From Flavihumibacter sp. ZG627 (GTDB taxonomy: Bacteria; Bacteroidota; Bacteroidia; Chitinophagales; Chitinophagaceae), in contig NZ_JPHF01000003.1 in assembly GCF_000814325.1 (NCBI RefSeq), forward strand, positions 310,001 through 374,000: DNA of 64,000 nucleotides, in the 5' to 3' direction. The notes under the pieces are model-generated. The model did not search any database and was not told the origin of the DNA. It saw only the letters and a program-made list of their open reading frames with translations. The position numbers and the translations under genes were made by a program. This document shows, piece after piece, positions 26,314 to 34,731 of this stretch. Every line of letters starts with the position of its first letter. Position 1 is the first letter of the stretch.

Positions 26314-27525
26314 ATGGCCAGTAAAACCGATTATTACAAGAAAAAGATCCTCAAGGAGCTTTGTTTTGGCAGCGTATTGTCGGGAACGGAGATCAGTACC
26401 AGGATTGAACGAAGTCTGCCCCTGACGCTGAGGATTTTGACAGAGCTGGTAGAGGAGGGGATTGTAGAAGAGAAAGGATATGCACCTTCAACCGGAGGAC
26501 GCAGGCCACTGATGTATTCTCTGGTGGCAGGTAAGATGTATGTTGTGTCCGTTGCCATGGACCAGTTGATCACGAAGATTGGTTTGGTTGATTTACAGAA
26601 TGCACAGATAGTTAAGGCAGATAAATTTCCGATAGACCTCAAGCAGCACGCCGATTCCCTTGCAGAACTCACTCGCTATATAAAATCCTATTGCGATGCC
26701 TCCGGCATTTCCTATAATAAAATAATCGGGGTAGGAATTGGTATGCCTGGTTTTGTTGATGTAAGAAAGGGCATTAATTATTCCTATCTCGATAATAAGG
26801 GAAAGAGCATTGTTAAACATTTAGAAGAGGAGTTAGGATTGCCGGTATTCATCGACAATGATTCAAGTTTGATTGCTCTTGCAGAATTTAAGCTGGGGGC
26901 TGCACGCGGAAAGAATAATGCGATGGTCATTAATACTAACTGGGGTGTGGGATTAGGCATGATCATCAATGGCGAATTGTTCCGTGGATATAATGGCTTT
27001 GCAGGAGAATTCAGCCATATGCCGTTATTTAATAATAATAAGCTCTGCAGTTGCGGAAAAAGCGGATGTCTCGAAACAGAGGCCTCCTTACTTGAGGTGA
27101 TCGAAAAAATGAAACAGGGTCTTAAGAATGGCAGGGTGTCCATCCTGAAAAAAATTCCGGATGATTATGAAGAGGCATGCAGTGTCATCATTGGTGCGGC
27201 AGTAAAAGGAGACCAGTTTGCTGTAGAGCTATTATCAGAGATAGCTTATAACATAGGAAGAGGGATTGCCATCTTAATTCACATACTCAATCCGGAGTTG
27301 ATAGTATTAAGTGGAAGGGGTGCATCGGCAGGGCATCTCTGGCTGGCACCTGTTCAGCAGGCAGTGAACCGCTATTGTATTCCAAGGCTTGCAGCATATA
27401 CAACAATAACAGTGTCCAATTTCAATACCGAGGCAGAGCTTATTGGCGCTGCCGCATTAGTAGTTGAGAATTTTGAGAAAGACCCAACTGAAAACATACT
27501 GGCTGATCATGTAATAAACCAGTAA
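26314..27525 (+). CDS. ROK-family transcriptional regulator
   Basis: The 403-residue protein has an N-terminal winged helix-turn-helix ('GTEISTRIERSLPLTLRILT', then 'VEEKGYAPSTGGRRPLMYSL') and a ROK kinase-like domain. The latter shows 'GVGIGMPGFVDV', 'FIDNDSSLIALAEFKLGAAR', and the zinc motif 'CSCGKSGCLETEAS' near residue 243. NagC/Mlc-type ROK regulators sense sugars. It ends 46 bases before SusC, in the same direction, and probably controls that pair. The position suggests a carbohydrate-linked uptake locus, but the sugar cannot be named. Confidence 0.93.
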   Translation: MASKTDYYKKKILKELCFGSVLSGTEISTRIERSLPLTLRILTELVEEGIVEEKGYAPSTGGRRPLMYSLVAGKMYVVSVAMDQLITKIGLVDLQNAQIVKADKFPIDLKQHADSLAELTRYIKSYCDASGISYNKIIGVGIGMPGFVDVRKGINYSYLDNKGKSIVKHLEEELGLPVFIDNDSSLIALAEFKLGAARGKNNAMVINTNWGVGLGMIINGELFRGYNGFAGEFSHMPLFNNNKLCSCGKSGCLETEASLLEVIEKMKQGLKNGRVSILKKIPDDYEEACSVIIGAAVKGDQFAVELLSEIAYNIGRGIAILIHILNPELIVLSGRGASAGHLWLAPVQQAVNRYCIPRLAAYTTITVSNFNTEAELIGAAALVVENFEKDPTENILADHVINQ

Positions 27526-27571
27526 AAAAAAAGTGACCACTTACTAATTATAAAATCAAAATGATCTGCAA

Positions 27572-30500
27572 ATGAAAAGAACGACTCAACGGTTGTTGTT
27601 GTTCCTGATGTTGAGTTTTTGCGCGGCCGTAACAATGGCGCAGCAAAAAACTGTTAGCGGGACAGTCCGAGACAACCAGGGAGCCCCTGTAGCAGGCGCT
27701 TCTATTCTTGAAAAGGGAACCTCCAATGGAACCTCAACTGATGATAATGGTAATTTCACGATCGCCATATCGAGGTCTAATGCTGTTCTGTTGATCAGCT
27801 CTGTAAATTTCAGTAACAAGGAAATTGCTATTGGGGCTGAAAGTGTTTATAACGTTGTGCTGGAAGCCGGTAGTGGCAACCTGAACGAGGTTGTAGTAAC
27901 AGCACTTGGTATTAAGCGTCAGAAAAAATCCCTTGGCTATGCGGTGCAGGAGATCAAGGGGTCAACGCTTGCCGATACCAAGGAAACAAACCTTGCCAAT
28001 GCTTTATCCGGAAAGGTTGCCGGTTTGCAGGTTGTGCGTTCAAGCAATGGTGCCGGTGGATCTTCCAAGATCGTACTGAGGGGTAATAATTCTCTTACCG
28101 GAACAAACCAGCCTTTGATTGTTGTAGATGGTATTCCCATTGACAACTTTACTGGTACTAACGAGAATGGATATTGGAGCGCGGGCTATGATCGTGGTAA
28201 CGGTCTGGGGGATATCAGTGCAGATGATATTGAAAGCATGTCTGTTTTGAAAGGACCATCTGCCGCGGCGCTTTATGGTTCACGCGCAGGTAATGGTGTT
28301 ATTCTTATTACGACCAAGTCTGGTAAAAAACAGAATGGTCTGGGAATTATGTTCTCTACCACTCAGGGCATTGAAAGCATATTCATTCGTCCCGAAATGC
28401 AGGACACCTATGGACAGGGTCTGGATGGCATTTTTGATCCTACAAGCACACTAAGCTGGGGACCGAAAGCAGAAGGACAGTCAGTTACAAAATGGGATGG
28501 CTCACAGGCACCTCTCACCATTGGTCATGATAACGTTGATAATTTCCTGAGAAACGGAACAACGCAGAATTATAATCTTTCTTTCCAGCAGCAATTTGGT
28601 GCTACATCTGTTTATTCTTCCATCAGCCGTTGGGATGATAAGAGTATTATTCCTAATAACAAACTCGAAAGAACAAATCTTACAACACGTGCTGTTAGCA
28701 GGTTTGGAAAGGATAATCGCTGGACAACAGACATGAAGATTGCCTACAATAATACTACTGGTATTAACAGGCCGATCAATGGCCGGGATGTGAGCAATAT
28801 CTTTACCCTCTACACACTTCCGCGCAGTCTGGATATCCGTGATTTCAATGCAGCCAAAGATGAGTTTGGTAAGATGATCTGGTATCCCGGTGCACCAGGA
28901 TGGCAGAATAACCCATACTGGAACTCAGCATATAATCTTAACAGAGATGCACGTGATCGTTTCCTCCTCAACGGGTCTGTAAAATATGCATTCACTGACT
29001 GGCTGGATATGGAAGTTAAGGGTGGTGCAGATATTTATACCACCAGTACACAATCAAAAGTGTATGCAGGAAGTAACAGGGCAAATGCTTATTCAGAAGG
29101 TAAACAGACCTTTAAAGAAACCAACTACAGCTTCCTTGTTAATGCAAGAAAAGATGATGTGTTTGGTAAATTTGGTGGCGTTGTAACGCTGGGTGGTAAC
29201 CTGATGGACAGACAATCAAATTCCATAAATGTAAACGTGGGATCACTTGCTGTACCTGATGTGTTCTCACTTGGAAATGGCAGCAGTGCTCCAGGTGTCG
29301 GACAAAGTGTTTATCATAAAAAGATCAACTCACTGTATGGTTCTGTAGGTGTGAATTATGATGGTTATCTATACCTGGATGCGACATTCCGGAATGACTG
29401 GTCTTCTGCTATGATCAAGGCAAACCGTTCTTATTTCTACCCATCATTCAGTCTTTCCTATGTGCTTACCGACATGATGGAAAAGATGGGATCAAATATT
29501 CCTTCCTGGCTGAGTTATGTTAAGCTTCGCGGATCCTATGCAGAAGTGGGTAATGACCTTGAGCCCTATAGCTTGTATAATGGATATGTAATCGGGCAAA
29601 GTCCTCTTTCTCACACCACGGCATGGAGAAACGGAACACTCCGCGATCCGAATGTAGTGAGTGAATTGATAAAATCACTGGAATTCGGTGCTGAAGCGAG
29701 ATTCTTTAATAATCGCTTAGGATTAGATTTCTCCTGGTACAAGTCCAATGCTACCAACCAGTTGATCGCGATCCCAATGGATCCTTTGAGTGGTTATAAT
29801 AATATGATGGTGAATGCCGGTGATATCCAAAATAAGGGTATTGAATTAATGGCTGACTTCAGGATACTTACCAATAGCAAGTCGCTCATGTGGACCATCA
29901 TGGCCAACTATTCCAAGAATGAAAACAAGATCATTGATATTGCCGGAGATAAAGGGGTGAATACATATGCACTCGGGGCTTTTGATGATCTGTTTATCAG
30001 GGCAGAAGCAGGTGGATTATATGGTGATATTTTTGGCACCCGTTTGTTGAGGGTTAAAGATGAGGCAAGTCCATTTTTTGGTCAGCCGATCTTAACTGCT
30101 GCTGGTCTTCCACAGCGTGATCCTCAGATCGTTAAACTGGGTAACCAGCAGGCGAAAGGGTTGTTGGGTGTTACAAACACTTTCAGCTACAAGAATTTTG
30201 GGTTCAGCTTCCTGATTGATGCGCGTATTGGCGGTGAGATATTTTCTGCTTCCAATGTTAGTCTGCAGTCAAGTGGTGTTTCAGCTGTTACTGCACCCGG
30301 GGGGAAAAGAGAAGATTTCGTCGCTGATGGTGTGATTCTGGATGCTAATGGTGCACCTTCAAAAAACACTGTCAGTGTTTCACAGCAGCTTTATTGGAGA
30401 ACGCTGGCAACCCTGAACAATCTGGGTGTTGGAGAAGCATATCTTTATGATGCAACCAATGTGCGCCTTAGAAATGTACAGTTGAGTTATAGTCTGCCCA

Positions 30501-30697
30501 AGAGTTTGCTTGGTAAGTCGCCTTTGCAATCGGCAAAGATTCAGGCTTCATGTAATAATGTATGGATGATCACGAGTCATTTGAATGGTATCGATCCGGA
30601 ATCTGTTTTTGCAACCGGCACTAATGCTGTTGGTTTTGAAAGCGGAGCATTCCCAACGATGCGTTCATTCCTGTTCACTTTATCACTCGGGTTTTAA
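27572..30697 (+). CDS. SusC/RagA TonB-dependent outer-membrane transporter
   Basis: The 1041-residue protein has a signal peptide (to about residue 24, MAQQ). An N-terminal carboxypeptidase-D-like domain follows ('VSGTVRDNQGAPVAGASILE'), then a TonB-box-like 'NEVVVTALGI' near residue 108. The plug has the SusC marks 'ALSGKVAGLQVV', 'IVLRGNNSLTGTNQPLIVVD' and 'SVLKGPSAAALYGSRAGNGV'. The rest is a 22-strand barrel ending in 'RSFLFTLSLGF', with a terminal Phe. It imports oligomeric nutrients using proton-motive force with its SusD lid. The partner gene starts 30 bases downstream. Confidence 0.97.
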   Translation: MKRTTQRLLLFLMLSFCAAVTMAQQKTVSGTVRDNQGAPVAGASILEKGTSNGTSTDDNGNFTIAISRSNAVLLISSVNFSNKEIAIGAESVYNVVLEAGSGNLNEVVVTALGIKRQKKSLGYAVQEIKGSTLADTKETNLANALSGKVAGLQVVRSSNGAGGSSKIVLRGNNSLTGTNQPLIVVDGIPIDNFTGTNENGYWSAGYDRGNGLGDISADDIESMSVLKGPSAAALYGSRAGNGVILITTKSGKKQNGLGIMFSTTQGIESIFIRPEMQDTYGQGLDGIFDPTSTLSWGPKAEGQSVTKWDGSQAPLTIGHDNVDNFLRNGTTQNYNLSFQQQFGATSVYSSISRWDDKSIIPNNKLERTNLTTRAVSRFGKDNRWTTDMKIAYNNTTGINRPINGRDVSNIFTLYTLPRSLDIRDFNAAKDEFGKMIWYPGAPGWQNNPYWNSAYNLNRDARDRFLLNGSVKYAFTDWLDMEVKGGADIYTTSTQSKVYAGSNRANAYSEGKQTFKETNYSFLVNARKDDVFGKFGGVVTLGGNLMDRQSNSINVNVGSLAVPDVFSLGNGSSAPGVGQSVYHKKINSLYGSVGVNYDGYLYLDATFRNDWSSAMIKANRSYFYPSFSLSYVLTDMMEKMGSNIPSWLSYVKLRGSYAEVGNDLEPYSLYNGYVIGQSPLSHTTAWRNGTLRDPNVVSELIKSLEFGAEARFFNNRLGLDFSWYKSNATNQLIAIPMDPLSGYNNMMVNAGDIQNKGIELMADFRILTNSKSLMWTIMANYSKNENKIIDIAGDKGVNTYALGAFDDLFIRAEAGGLYGDIFGTRLLRVKDEASPFFGQPILTAAGLPQRDPQIVKLGNQQAKGLLGVTNTFSYKNFGFSFLIDARIGGEIFSASNVSLQSSGVSAVTAPGGKREDFVADGVILDANGAPSKNTVSVSQQLYWRTLATLNNLGVGEAYLYDATNVRLRNVQLSYSLPKSLLGKSPLQSAKIQASCNNVWMITSHLNGIDPESVFATGTNAVGFESGAFPTMRSFLFTLSLGF

Positions 30698-30727
30698 AAT
30701 TTGACAATAATTATTCAAAAAATTGAT

Positions 30728-32638
30728 ATGAAAAGATTTATTAAATATACCGCAGGCCTCCTGCTTGGTGCTACCCTTTTCAGCGGGTGCAGCAAGTTTG
30801 AAGAGGTCAATACGGATCCTCAACTGGTAACGGAAGACCAGGTACAGGTGGAATATTTTATCAACAATGCGCTGATAGGAAGCCAGATGGATCCGCATAT
30901 TGCTGAACGTATTTTCGTTTTATACTGGAAGATAGCGGGAAGGCAGCAATTTGGCGGAGGAATATCGTCTGGTGGCTACAATGATGGCTGGTCAAGTGAT
31001 TATTATGGGGGCGGATACATGGGTGGCTGGTTGAATGCCATCAACTCAGGCGTGCAGGTTGCTGAGAAGCAAATTGCGGATGGTAATATTAAGCCATATA
31101 CAAATAATCTGCTACAGATTTCCAGGATTTGGAGAGCTTACCTTATGAGTGAGCTTACTGATAATTTTGGGCCAATTCCCATTAATGCCTTCCAGGGAGT
31201 TAACCCCGAATTCTCTGATGTAAAGACCGTGTATTATTTTATGCTGGAGGAATTAAAGGATGCTTCTTCAAAGCTTGATCTGGAAGCAGCGAAGCCGGAA
31301 AGCAAGTTTGATCAGGCTTACGGTTTTGATTATACGAAATGGCAAAAGTATGCAAACTCCATGCGCCTTCGTCTTGCTATGCGCCTTTCGGAGGCGGATC
31401 CGGCGAAAGCAAAAGCAGAGTTTGAAGCAGCAGCAGCTTTACCATTACTTACAGCTAGTGGGGAAACATTTCAGGTTGCAGAAATGCCAAATAGCTGGAA
31501 TGCCCTAACAGGTGTGATGACAAGGCAGTGGAACTCCTTTATGCTTTCCGCTACCATGAATAACCTGGTAAAGGGCTTGGGTGGAGTGAAAACTGCAGAC
31601 CAGGTTCCGGCAGCGATGCATGCTAATATTAAACCTGCTGATTATGTGGGTTTAAAATTCCAGGATCATTTCACGATGATGACCAATGATCCTACAGCAG
31701 GATATTGGCTGGATGGTTTACCAAACACTATTGATCCCCGTGCATATAAGGCTTATATCATTCCGGGTGATTTTACTAATCCTGAATTCAACGGTTACCC
31801 TGAATGGGATAATACTGCTGAAACAACAGTACGTAACCTTGTTGATGCAGCGGGTGCGGTTGTGAAAACCCTGGATGCCAAGTATACCTGGAATGCTCCT
31901 GTTAATGGCGACTGGGGTGTGAAAGGTTCGAAGAACCAGATCAGGGCATATACAGGTGCTGTTCCACGTCACGCCAACAAATTCAGAAACAGTACCAACA
32001 AGCGTATCTTCTTTGCTCCATGGGAAACCTATTTCCTGCTTGCTGAAGGAGCTGTAAGGGGCTGGACGGTTCCAATGGGCGGCCAGGAAGCTTATGAAGC
32101 CGGTATTGATGCAAGTTTTGCATATTGGGGTGTATCCGGTTTTGCTTCTACCTATAAAGCTTCTACCGATTATAACAATGCTGGTACATCTGTAAGCTGG
32201 GCACATACTGTTGAGCCTCCGGCTACCCATACCATGAAATTTACAGATGGGTATACTAATACGCCTGGTACAGTTGAGATCAAGTATCCTGTAAACAATC
32301 TGTATAAGAATGGTACGGTGAGGAATGACCTGCTGACAAAGATCATTACGCAGAAGTTCATTGCCCAGACGCCATGGTTGCCGTTGGAAACATGGAGTGA
32401 TCACCGTCGTTTAGGTTTGCCGTTCTTTGAGAACCCGGCAATAGAGAATCCGTTGGTGAATATGCCTGATCTTACGGCTGCTAATTATATGACATCCAAC
32501 AAGCGTTTCTTCCCGCAACGTCTTAAGTATCCTTCCAGCCTTCCGGCAAGCAATGCTGCCGGCTATGCACAGGCAGTAGGATTCCTGGGCGGACCCGACG
32601 AAGTGCTGACACCATTATGGTGGGCTAAACAACCTTAA
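30728..32638 (+). CDS. SusD/RagB-family nutrient-binding lipoprotein
   Basis: The 636-residue protein starts at ATG 30728 with a lipoprotein signal ending FSGC (Cys21) and an acidic export tail 'CSKFEEVNTDP'. It has helix-rich TPR-type segments ('DGWSSDYYGGGYMGGWLNAI', 'IWRAYLMSELTDNFGPIP', 'MRLRLAMRLSEADPAKA') and a C-terminal 'WLPLETWSDHRRLGLPFFEN'. This is the SusD_2 subgroup rather than the starch-type SusD. It should cap the SusC barrel at the cell surface. The ligand is unknown. A strong terminator directly follows, so no enzyme gene is co-transcribed. Confidence 0.96.
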   Translation: MKRFIKYTAGLLLGATLFSGCSKFEEVNTDPQLVTEDQVQVEYFINNALIGSQMDPHIAERIFVLYWKIAGRQQFGGGISSGGYNDGWSSDYYGGGYMGGWLNAINSGVQVAEKQIADGNIKPYTNNLLQISRIWRAYLMSELTDNFGPIPINAFQGVNPEFSDVKTVYYFMLEELKDASSKLDLEAAKPESKFDQAYGFDYTKWQKYANSMRLRLAMRLSEADPAKAKAEFEAAAALPLLTASGETFQVAEMPNSWNALTGVMTRQWNSFMLSATMNNLVKGLGGVKTADQVPAAMHANIKPADYVGLKFQDHFTMMTNDPTAGYWLDGLPNTIDPRAYKAYIIPGDFTNPEFNGYPEWDNTAETTVRNLVDAAGAVVKTLDAKYTWNAPVNGDWGVKGSKNQIRAYTGAVPRHANKFRNSTNKRIFFAPWETYFLLAEGAVRGWTVPMGGQEAYEAGIDASFAYWGVSGFASTYKASTDYNNAGTSVSWAHTVEPPATHTMKFTDGYTNTPGTVEIKYPVNNLYKNGTVRNDLLTKIITQKFIAQTPWLPLETWSDHRRLGLPFFENPAIENPLVNMPDLTAANYMTSNKRFFPQRLKYPSSLPASNAAGYAQAVGFLGGPDEVLTPLWWAKQP

Positions 32639-32639
32639 T

Positions 32640-32676
32640 AAAAAAGAAACCCGGCAGATCGCCGGGTTTCTTTTTT
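32640..32676. terminator. bidirectional terminator after SusD
   Basis: AAAAAGAAACCCGGC and GCCGGGTTTCTTTTT form perfect 15-base arms around a five-base loop (AGATC). It lies between the convergent SusD gene and the small membrane-protein gene and should serve both. Confidence 0.92.
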
Positions 32677-32681
32677 ATGTA

Positions 32682-32975
32682 TTATTTCGCCACAGTTACC
32701 ATCCCCGACTGTGGTTTTTTCTTGCCCAGTCGTTGTGCGATATAACCCAGTGTGAATGTCGGGATGAAATCAGTGAAAGGAAGTATCTCTTCTGCAAAGG
32801 AGAAAAATCCCCCAAGTGCACCTCTCCATCCCCCAAAGAGTTTATAATAGATCAGTCCGGATATGGGCGCCCATACCAGGTCACCAAACTCGCCCAGGAA
32901 GGGCATCGCGTAAGTGAAATATCCCACTGCATCCAGCAGCAGGCAAAGCGCCAGTGAGGGTTGGGTAAGTTTCAT
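32682..32975 (-). CDS. small membrane protein
   Basis: The protein is about 97 residues from ATG 32975, with an alternative ATG at 32984. It has two hydrophobic helices ('SLALCLLLDAVGYFTYAMPF' and 'LGGFFSFAEEILPFTDFIPT') and an aromatic 'VWAPISGLIYYKLFGGW' loop. It is a small Bacteroidota membrane protein of unknown role and unnamed family. Its gene ends six bases from the terminator. The C-terminal tail is Lys-rich. Confidence 0.7.
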   Translation of the reverse strand: MKLTQPSLALCLLLDAVGYFTYAMPFLGEFGDLVWAPISGLIYYKLFGGWRGALGGFFSFAEEILPFTDFIPTFTLGYIAQRLGKKKPQSGMVTVAK

Positions 32976-33096
32976 TGTTGGCATCGTGTTAAATATGCGG
33001 GATTTTATATTTTATTGGCCGCTCCGCTTATAGACGTGATATTTATCACATCGGTTGTACCTATAATTCCTCCAATTTTATACCAAATTGTATCCG

Positions 33097-33537
33097 ATGA
33101 GACTGATCATATTGTTAGCTTTAATGGCAGGCCTTTATTCCTTTACAGATTGGGGTCATGATATGGATAAGGCGCAGGTGAAGGCGAGGCAGGAAAATAA
33201 ACTGATCCTGCTGAATTTTTCCGGCTCAGACTGGTGTGCTCCCTGCATCCGTTTGAAGAAACAGATTTTCGCGGATGATAGGTTTAAAAAATTTGCAGAT
33301 GAAAAGCTGGTCCTGGTGAATGCAGATTTTCCAAGGGGAAAGAAGTTCCAGTTGCCAAAAGACCAGCAGGAGCATAATAATAATCTTGCTGAGAAGTACA
33401 ATACTGAAGGAGACTTTCCACTTACACTGTTATTGTCTGCGGATGGAAAGGTCCTGAAGAAATGGGAGGGCCTTCCCCAAGGTGATGCGAAATCTTTTGT
33501 TGCAGAGTTAAACCAGGCTTGCCTTGCAGCTCACTGA
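33097..33537 (+). CDS. exported thioredoxin-fold protein
   Basis: The ATG at 33097 gives 146 residues with a short signal peptide ('MRLIILLALMAGLYSF'). The thioredoxin fold has the redox motif C47-A-P-C50 in 'FSGSDWCAPCIRLKK', and the cis-Pro is likely in 'TEGDFPLTLLLSADGKVLK'. This is the thioredoxin_7/DsbD-C type, a periplasmic thiol reductase or oxidase. It opens a four-gene operon (thioredoxin, ApbE, DUF4266, DUF3570). The next gene starts inside its last 14 bases. Confidence 0.88.
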   Translation: MRLIILLALMAGLYSFTDWGHDMDKAQVKARQENKLILLNFSGSDWCAPCIRLKKQIFADDRFKKFADEKLVLVNADFPRGKKFQLPKDQQEHNNNLAEKYNTEGDFPLTLLLSADGKVLKKWEGLPQGDAKSFVAELNQACLAAH

Positions 33538-34480
33538 TACTTTCCAGGCAATTGACAGGAACCTCTTCAGGCGTTCCCTGAAACTCATGGGGAACAGGTT
33601 TGATATTAGCGTTGAAGCCAGAAACAGAGCGGTGGCAGAAGAACTCATCGAGCTGGCTGTATCTGAGATCCGTCGGATTGAAAAGCTGCTAACAACTTTC
33701 GATGAGAATAGCCTGACCAACCAGGTAAATGAAATGGCGGGTATTGCACCGGTAATAGTAAATGAAGAATTATTTCAACTGGTGCAAAGGGCTCAGAGGA
33801 TTTCCGTACTTACGCAGGGAGCATTTGATTTAAGCTATGGATCAATAGACAAGCGGTTATGGAATTTTGATACCAGCCTTAAGGAGCTTCCAGATCGGGA
33901 TACAGCAAAAGAAATGGTGCGTCTTATAAGTTACCATAACATAATCCTGGATGATGTTGCGGGAACAATATTTCTTAAAGAAAAAGGTATGCGGATAGGC
34001 TTCGGCGGTATTGGGAAAGGTTATGCTGCTGACAGTGCTAAGCGTGTACTGGCAGACGCTGGGGTAACAAGCGGTATTGTTAATGCATCCGGTGATCTCA
34101 CTACCTGGGGAAACCAACCAAATGGAAATCCATGGACCATTGGTATCGCAGATCCTGACAGTGCCGGTAATCCATTCTCCTATATTAACATCACGGACAT
34201 GTCTGTAGCAACTTCAGGCAACTATGAAAAGTTTATAACTATTGGGGGTAAACGCTATTCTCATACCATAGATCCCCGAACAGGATACCCGGTAACCGGA
34301 ATAAAAAGTGTAACCATAATCAGTCCGATTGCCGAGCTGGCGGATGCAATGGCCACTCCCGTGATGGTGATGGGTATCAAGGTTGGACTTGATCTTATTA
34401 ACCAGATGAATCAGATGGCCTGTATCATCATTGATGAGCAGCAAAAAGTATACACCTCAAAGAACATAACCGTTATATGA
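33524..34480 (+). CDS. apbE: FAD:protein FMN transferase (ApbE family)
   Basis: The protein is about 318 residues from a TTG at 33524. The first ATG at 33587 would remove 21 residues of the N-terminal region, so TTG is preferred. ApbE attaches FMN covalently to Thr/Ser of partner proteins. Family motifs are 'LMGNRFDISV', 'GGIGKGYAADSAKRVL', 'VNASGDLTTWGNQP', 'HTIDPRTGYPV' and the metal-site 'ELADAMATPVMVMG'. No signal peptide is visible, which is unusual for a periplasmic enzyme. It overlaps DUF4266 by four bases (ATGA). Confidence 0.92.
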   Translation: MQLTDTFQAIDRNLFRRSLKLMGNRFDISVEARNRAVAEELIELAVSEIRRIEKLLTTFDENSLTNQVNEMAGIAPVIVNEELFQLVQRAQRISVLTQGAFDLSYGSIDKRLWNFDTSLKELPDRDTAKEMVRLISYHNIILDDVAGTIFLKEKGMRIGFGGIGKGYAADSAKRVLADAGVTSGIVNASGDLTTWGNQPNGNPWTIGIADPDSAGNPFSYINITDMSVATSGNYEKFITIGGKRYSHTIDPRTGYPVTGIKSVTIISPIAELADAMATPVMVMGIKVGLDLINQMNQMACIIIDEQQKVYTSKNITVI

Positions 34481-34698
34481 AACCGAAAATCATTTTTACA
34501 CTTTCAATGGCTATTACCCTTTCATTGTTCACGAGTTGTTCAGCAGTAAAGGAATACCAGAAAAGCAGGCTTAATGACGCTGAAATGATACTGGCAAATC
34601 GTAAGATCGAGCGAACGGAACTCAGCTTCCAGTCTTACCGTGAAGGTGCATCCGGAGCAAATGCCGGTAAGTCGGGTGGTGGCTGTGGCTGTAATTAA
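34477..34698 (+). CDS. DUF4266 small lipoprotein with Cys-rich tail
   Basis: The 73-residue protein has a lipobox ending FTSC (Cys21). After a charged stretch ('EYQKSRLNDAEMILANRKIE') it ends in a Gly/Cys tail, 'SGGGCGCN', preceded by 'YREGASGANAGKSG'. The family occurs beside ApbE and DUF3570 genes in Bacteroidota as I remember it; its function is unknown. The tail could ligate a metal or carry a cofactor; that is inference. It starts on the ApbE stop and precedes the DUF3570 barrel by 33 bases. Confidence 0.88.
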   Translation: MKPKIIFTLSMAITLSLFTSCSAVKEYQKSRLNDAEMILANRKIERTELSFQSYREGASGANAGKSGGGCGCN

Positions 34699-34731
34699 TC
34701 ATCCCTGGTATCACGTTCAAGCAAAACATTT

